A stretch of 64,000 nt of DNA, taken from assembly GCF_010119975.1 (NCBI RefSeq), contig NZ_CP048222.1, positions 1,447,501 to 1,511,500 of the forward strand. Reading direction: 5' to 3'. Source of the DNA: Rhodocytophaga rosea (GTDB taxonomy: Bacteria; Bacteroidota; Bacteroidia; Cytophagales; 172606-1). A model generated the notes under the pieces. That model was not told where the DNA came from, searched no databases, and saw only the letters and a list, made by a program, of their open reading frames with translations. Below, piece by piece: positions 61,001 to 64,000 of this stretch. Both the position numbers and the translations under genes were made by a program. The number at the start of each line of letters is the position of its first letter. Positions within the stretch are counted from its first letter, which is position 1.

Positions 61001-64000
61001 GGAATTTAGTGCTGTTAAATTTTGCCGAGATAAAGTGAGGGGAACTTCAATTTCATAATAGTTTTCAGTAAAGTCAGTTCCCAAACGTATAAAACCAGTA
61101 ACTTCTCCAGCCTCAAACTGATCCCGGCTGTCGGCATGGAAGAACATTTTTAGCCTTTTGTAATTGATCAGATCCAGGCTTACATTTTTGAAAGCAGCTC
61201 TGGCATCTTTATCATTTAAGTCTTCCACACATAATCTCAATGATTGTTCATTGAGCGGACGGTTGTTCTGGGTAGTAATATCCCGGTCACGAATAAATCC
61301 TGGTGGCACTTTATATGGGCTGGTACTGTTACTTCCTCCCTGGCTATTTTCTTCAATATTTACGGTAGACAATGTAAAATTGGCATCATTGGGCTCTAAA
61401 GGCTCCTGTAATCCTTTATCATACATGGTCTGGGTATAAGGCCGCCACTGATTGGATACCAATTGATATTGAGCAAAACGTAACACTACCGGCTGTTCAA
61501 AATTAGTAAGAAACATGCGCATAAAGCGGATAGACTTAAAGCCATTGATACTACCTACTCTCTCTGGGTTTTCCCGGATTGGAATCCTAAACTGATACCA
61601 AGTTACTGTTTCAGTACCAACAGGTGCATCTACTTTATCTACAATATATCCCTCTCCTACTTTTAACTTGCCATCCTGGAGAGGAATTTTATATTGATAA
61701 TAAGCTTCCAGTTCATTCAGCGTATTATCCGTATTCAAATCTTCATTATCTGGATAGGTAGAGGAAGCAGGAATCACCTCACCACCGCCAGCCTCCGGGG
61801 AGTTATTTTCCATACCATTATAATTCTTGTAGCGCTCCAGAATCTTGGCATCCTGGGCATCATAAGCAGGATCAAGAAAATATTTAAAATCATCGCCAGA
61901 AGGATCATTTGCAATACCAGTAGCTTGAGGATATTTAGAAACAAAATCACCAAAATAAGAACTCTCTGTGGCAGAATTTAAACCATCCAAACCAAGGTCT
62001 TGCCGGGCACGGCTGCCAGGATCAGTGCTAAAAGCATTGGTTAAGAATTGTTTAGTAGTAACCCGGCCCCAGTCGTTTTCAGCTACATCTTTTTCGCGGT
62101 CATCTGCTACAGGCAAACCATTCTCAAAAGCATGGCGGCCATCTTTCATCACATCCTCTGATATGCTGCCCAGATTAATATATAAATCTCCTCCTTTATC
62201 ATTATTTATACCTCCATTAGGCCCTCTACCGTCTATTACCCGACCTTTATCACCCTTTATAAATGGGTCCATCAGCCAGAATTCGATATATTGTATATTG
62301 GCATTGTCGAAATCAATATCATAGGTCATTGCTCTCGTAATAGACGCCCAGCTCTTTTTGGGATCGTCCAGCGTACCATCTTCCTTCAGATTTGGATTAT
62401 AATTATACATACCCCGTTCTGCTGGGAAAAAGGCCAGGTCAAAAATAGATTCATTTAATGGTAGCTGGTAATTGGCCCTGTTTGGGAAAACTTCCTGGGG
62501 TGCTACAGCCCGTACGTAATGGTTTTGTTTATCTTCGCTGGTAATATTAGAAGGATAATTTGCGCCTCCATCCCGGTAAAATATATTATCTACATTATAC
62601 CAGGCTAATTTAGCTCTGCGGTAGGTAGATGTAAGGCGATTATTTTCATCATATGCCATTTGAGGCAATTCTCGTGTGGGCTGTGGCGTAGAGCCGAGTT
62701 TCCAGCGTTGCTGGGGTAAACGGGTTAGGTCGAAAGGTGTTTCGGCCCCTTCAAAGTCATCAATAAACGAGTTATTCTGAGCAAGTGGTGCTACAGCAGG
62801 AAATAATTTGGCATACTCTCCGCTTACGTTAATCGTTGACATTTCTTTGGTCTCCAGGAAAGGCAGTTTGTCAATTAATCTGGTCAGGAAAAGGGATTCT
62901 TTACGCAGATTGGCATCTACTCCGAAAATAGCATTATTAGTAGGTTCATTTCCTAATCCCACCCTGGTGAGCAGAGGCCGTTCCTTCAATTTCATAAAGG
63001 TAGAACCAATGATAAAATCTTTATTTACCATATAATCCAGCCTGGTACCCAGCAGAAAACGCTGCTGGTTCTGGAACAGATCAGGCTTTTCATATTGGAT
63101 ATTAATTTCCCGTCCTGAATTCTGGATACTCTCATTAATAATGCGGACTTTCTGCCCTTCTATAATATAATCTTGTCCTAATACCAAAGGTACGCCCCCG
63201 GCTGTAACGGTCATGGAATTTTCATCTGCACCTATGCCAGGAATCATTACTTCGCTGGAAGCTGAAGATTGCAGGCTGCCTTTCAGGAAAAACTTATTTT
63301 TATCCGCTACCTGCTGTGCCTCTTGTTTGGTAGAACGGTAGAGTGTAGTAAACACATACTTATTTACCAGCGGAAGCTCAGTTCCAGGATCAATCCATGG
63401 ACTTGGTGCCTGCCTCGGCCGTCGTACAGTAGGTGTAGTAAGATAACTCCCAAAAGGTTCCAGAACTGGGAAAATAATCCGTCCATATCGGCTGTCAACG
63501 GTAATTCCCTCAATAAAATCAAAGTTCCCATCAATCTGGGGATCATTCTGTGGGTTAAGCTGATCTAACTTAAACACCTGCACCAGCGGGACATCTTTTG
63601 TGTTTCTTCCTTCCTGCAAACTTGGATTATCTACCCCTGTTAAGTCATCTTTATAGATCACCCGTAGCTGAAAGCCCTGCCGGTTAATCTGTCCGCTGCC
63701 CAGGGAATAAATGTTTTTCATCATCAGGTTCCATGTAGGCAGATCAACCCGCACGGTAGAAGGCCGGAGTAATTTCAGGATAATTACCTCATCTTCAGTA
63801 CGGTTCTGGTAATCCTCAGTGAGTTCGCCTACTTTGTATTTTCTACCCTGGTAGGTATATTCATAGGCGACAGCCAGTACTTCATCGTTCCGCAAAGGCG
63901 TATTGAGTGATATATAACCTAATTGTGCATTAAATACAAACTCTGTTTCTGATAATCTGCGAGAAGCACGGATGAGTTCATAGTCTTCCCCTTTCTGTAA
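58064..64000 (-). CDS. sprA: SprA, outer-membrane translocon of the type IX secretion system (N-terminus beyond window)
   Basis: At least 1,978 residues are open to the window edge (63896-64000 continues in frame upstream of the first internal Met), so about 400 N-terminal residues are missing compared with typical SprA/Sov (about 2,400). Recognisable features: SprA repeats (FIEGITVDSRYGRIIFPVLEPFG, seen as ITVDSRYGRIIFPVLEPFG; SFIDDFEGAETPFDLTR; YQFRIPIREN), long soluble domains with Asn/Asp-rich loops, and the C-terminal barrel strands ending in NFGVQVRYSLSQ. SprA forms the very large single-chain barrel through which proteins with T9SS tails leave the cell. Several such substrates are encoded in this window. 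Confidence 0.93.
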   Translation of the reverse strand, partial: LQKGEDYELIRASRRLSETEFVFNAQLGYISLNTPLRNDEVLAVAYEYTYQGRKYKVGELTEDYQNRTEDEVIILKLLRPSTVRVDLPTWNLMMKNIYSLGSGQINRQGFQLRVIYKDDLTGVDNPSLQEGRNTKDVPLVQVFKLDQLNPQNDPQIDGNFDFIEGITVDSRYGRIIFPVLEPFGSYLTTPTVRRPRQAPSPWIDPGTELPLVNKYVFTTLYRSTKQEAQQVADKNKFFLKGSLQSSASSEVMIPGIGADENSMTVTAGGVPLVLGQDYIIEGQKVRIINESIQNSGREINIQYEKPDLFQNQQRFLLGTRLDYMVNKDFIIGSTFMKLKERPLLTRVGLGNEPTNNAIFGVDANLRKESLFLTRLIDKLPFLETKEMSTINVSGEYAKLFPAVAPLAQNNSFIDDFEGAETPFDLTRLPQQRWKLGSTPQPTRELPQMAYDENNRLTSTYRRAKLAWYNVDNIFYRDGGANYPSNITSEDKQNHYVRAVAPQEVFPNRANYQLPLNESIFDLAFFPAERGMYNYNPNLKEDGTLDDPKKSWASITRAMTYDIDFDNANIQYIEFWLMDPFIKGDKGRVIDGRGPNGGINNDKGGDLYINLGSISEDVMKDGRHAFENGLPVADDREKDVAENDWGRVTTKQFLTNAFSTDPGSRARQDLGLDGLNSATESSYFGDFVSKYPQATGIANDPSGDDFKYFLDPAYDAQDAKILERYKNYNGMENNSPEAGGGEVIPASSTYPDNEDLNTDNTLNELEAYYQYKIPLQDGKLKVGEGYIVDKVDAPVGTETVTWYQFRIPIRENPERVGSINGFKSIRFMRMFLTNFEQPVVLRFAQYQLVSNQWRPYTQTMYDKGLQEPLEPNDANFTLSTVNIEENSQGGSNSTSPYKVPPGFIRDRDITTQNNRPLNEQSLRLCVEDLNDKDARAAFKNVSLDLINYKRLKMFFHADSRDQFEAGEVTGFIRLGTDFTENYYEIEVPLTLSRQNLTALNSTERDIWPEENEIDIAFADLVEVKANRNKNNFSLIVPYGEPRGENNRYTVRVIGNPDLSSVQTLMIGVRNPASPGDNRPKTVCVWANELRSSGFDQEGGWAATARVSAKLADFATITATARHTTYGFGGIQQKISERARENTTQWDVASTVNLDKLLPSQLGLKIPMLLSYERMRIAPRFNPLDPDMKLKDALNSLRSDRGQDKDSYRTLVEDNTTRRSINFTNVQKVKTNPDAKSHFYDIENLSFTYAYSDILQTNVLTEQYLQKNYKGGLAYSFNSSAKPIEPFKNIKFLSSPYFKWLQDFNFSLMPSSITVRGDLDRTFTKTQLRSSDLTTFGILPTYEKYFTFNRLYDVKWNLTKSLTFDYSATANALIDEPEGEINNEELRPGFTKRDSLKANIKRLGRMKNFSQRVTATYKLPLDKFPFTDWLDANVQYSAGYNWLAASLAAVDTNGVFFGNTMQNTRDRSVNGRIDLTRLYNKVKFLKAINTPAPQPQRTSNNLRQPQNQNKPAAKDTVDRPPDLKVLKGLLRVLMTARNINVTYSIEEGTILPGFLGTPRFFGLDSSFTNPGIPFVLGSQDASIRTKMAAQGLLSRSTSLNDQFSQNITENLNIRTALEPFRDFKIQLDAKRIKMMDYNEFYRFDSTANDFLSQNPVKTGNFSISFISIATAFKGDDNQNESSVFREYLSNRGIIKDRLEAINESDGFYLKNSQDVAIPAFIAAYSGKDPNKVSLNPFISIPMPNWRVDYAGLSRLEIFKNLFSSVNITHSYTSNFAVRNYTSSLEYGTDAVQLNGGKNTYPLASLKQDTGTYIPVYIIDQVTITERFAPLVGINLRTQSKVTVRVEYNQERNLQLSMSASPNFMEMRNKDFVVGVGFTKNNVRVPFKIQGQNVVLKNDLNFRCDFTLRDSKTITRSEAEGSTVTAGNLGVQLKPAINYTVNQRLNLQMYFERNINEPRISSSFRRAETNFGVQVRYSLSQ

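Overview
The window looks like a chromosomal segment of a Bacteroidota bacterium of the order Cytophagales. The evidence is SprA of the type IX secretion system (T9SS) running off the right edge, several proteins ending in T9SS sorting domains (type A and the CHU_C / type B kind), CUB, FnIII and FG-GAP extracellular modules, LytS/LytTR and NarL-type two-component pairs, promoter boxes of the TTG...TAnnTTTG type, and the near absence of Shine-Dalgarno sequences. A Rhodocytophaga-like genus is a guess that I cannot confirm from sequence alone. There is no rRNA, tRNA, CRISPR array or prophage that I can see.

Layout. 1-0.4 kb: relic of an IS5-like transposase. 0.6-6.2 kb (minus): a very large secreted M4 metallopeptidase gene (signal peptide, FTP propeptide, M4 domain, FnIII, CUB, FnIII, CUB, Ig-like domain, seven FG-GAP repeats, T9SS tail) broken by four separate lesions, one of them a 968-bp IS982-like element. 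7.0-9.4 kb (minus): a four-gene cassette of a 64-aa peptide, a six-TM protein, a histidine kinase and a NarL-type regulator. 9.7-17.7 kb: a PAS-LuxR regulator, a PKD/beta-helix lipoprotein, an Ig-like lipoprotein, an ECF sigma factor with its envelope-spanning partner, and a duplicated PAP2/vanadium haloperoxidase-like protein. 17.9-21.0 kb: a LytS/LytTR pair, a MazG-like pyrophosphohydrolase and an RsmH-type methyltransferase. 21.7-26.4 kb: an OmpR-type two-component system divergent from a T9SS-exported protein, with four helically phased TTTAACA repeats between them. 26.5-37.8 kb: a GT39 glycosyltransferase, ornithine aminotransferase, a DUF5522 mini-gene, rpmB, an aspartyl protease with a PDZ domain, a CHU_C giant adhesin-like protein, a frameshifted amidohydrolase, a methyltransferase and CsbD. 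38.0-44.4 kb: a planctomycete-style DUF1549/DUF1553 - DUF1501 - NHL-repeat operon. 44.6-50.4 kb: WrbA, a KefB-like antiporter, MarR, YceI and Old Yellow Enzyme. 50.5-51.6 kb: an intact-looking IS630-family element. 52.0-58.0 kb: PadR plus a FtsX/MacB-type permease, then a nucleoside hydrolase - DUF4406 - NUDIX operon divergent from a DeoR regulator. 58.1-64.0 kb: sprA.

How parts fit together. SprA is the translocon for the T9SS-tailed proteins made here. The strongest regulatory signal is a perfect 10-bp palindrome, TGTATATACA, present upstream of wrbA/the antiporter, marR, yceI and the Old Yellow Enzyme gene. With the known roles of these families (quinone reduction, KefB-type K+ efflux, electrophile reduction) this suggests a MarR-controlled electrophile/quinone stress regulon. 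Other inferred operators are the phased TTTAACA repeats at the OmpR-type system, a 23-bp inverted repeat at padR and an inverted repeat between the NUDIX and deoR genes.
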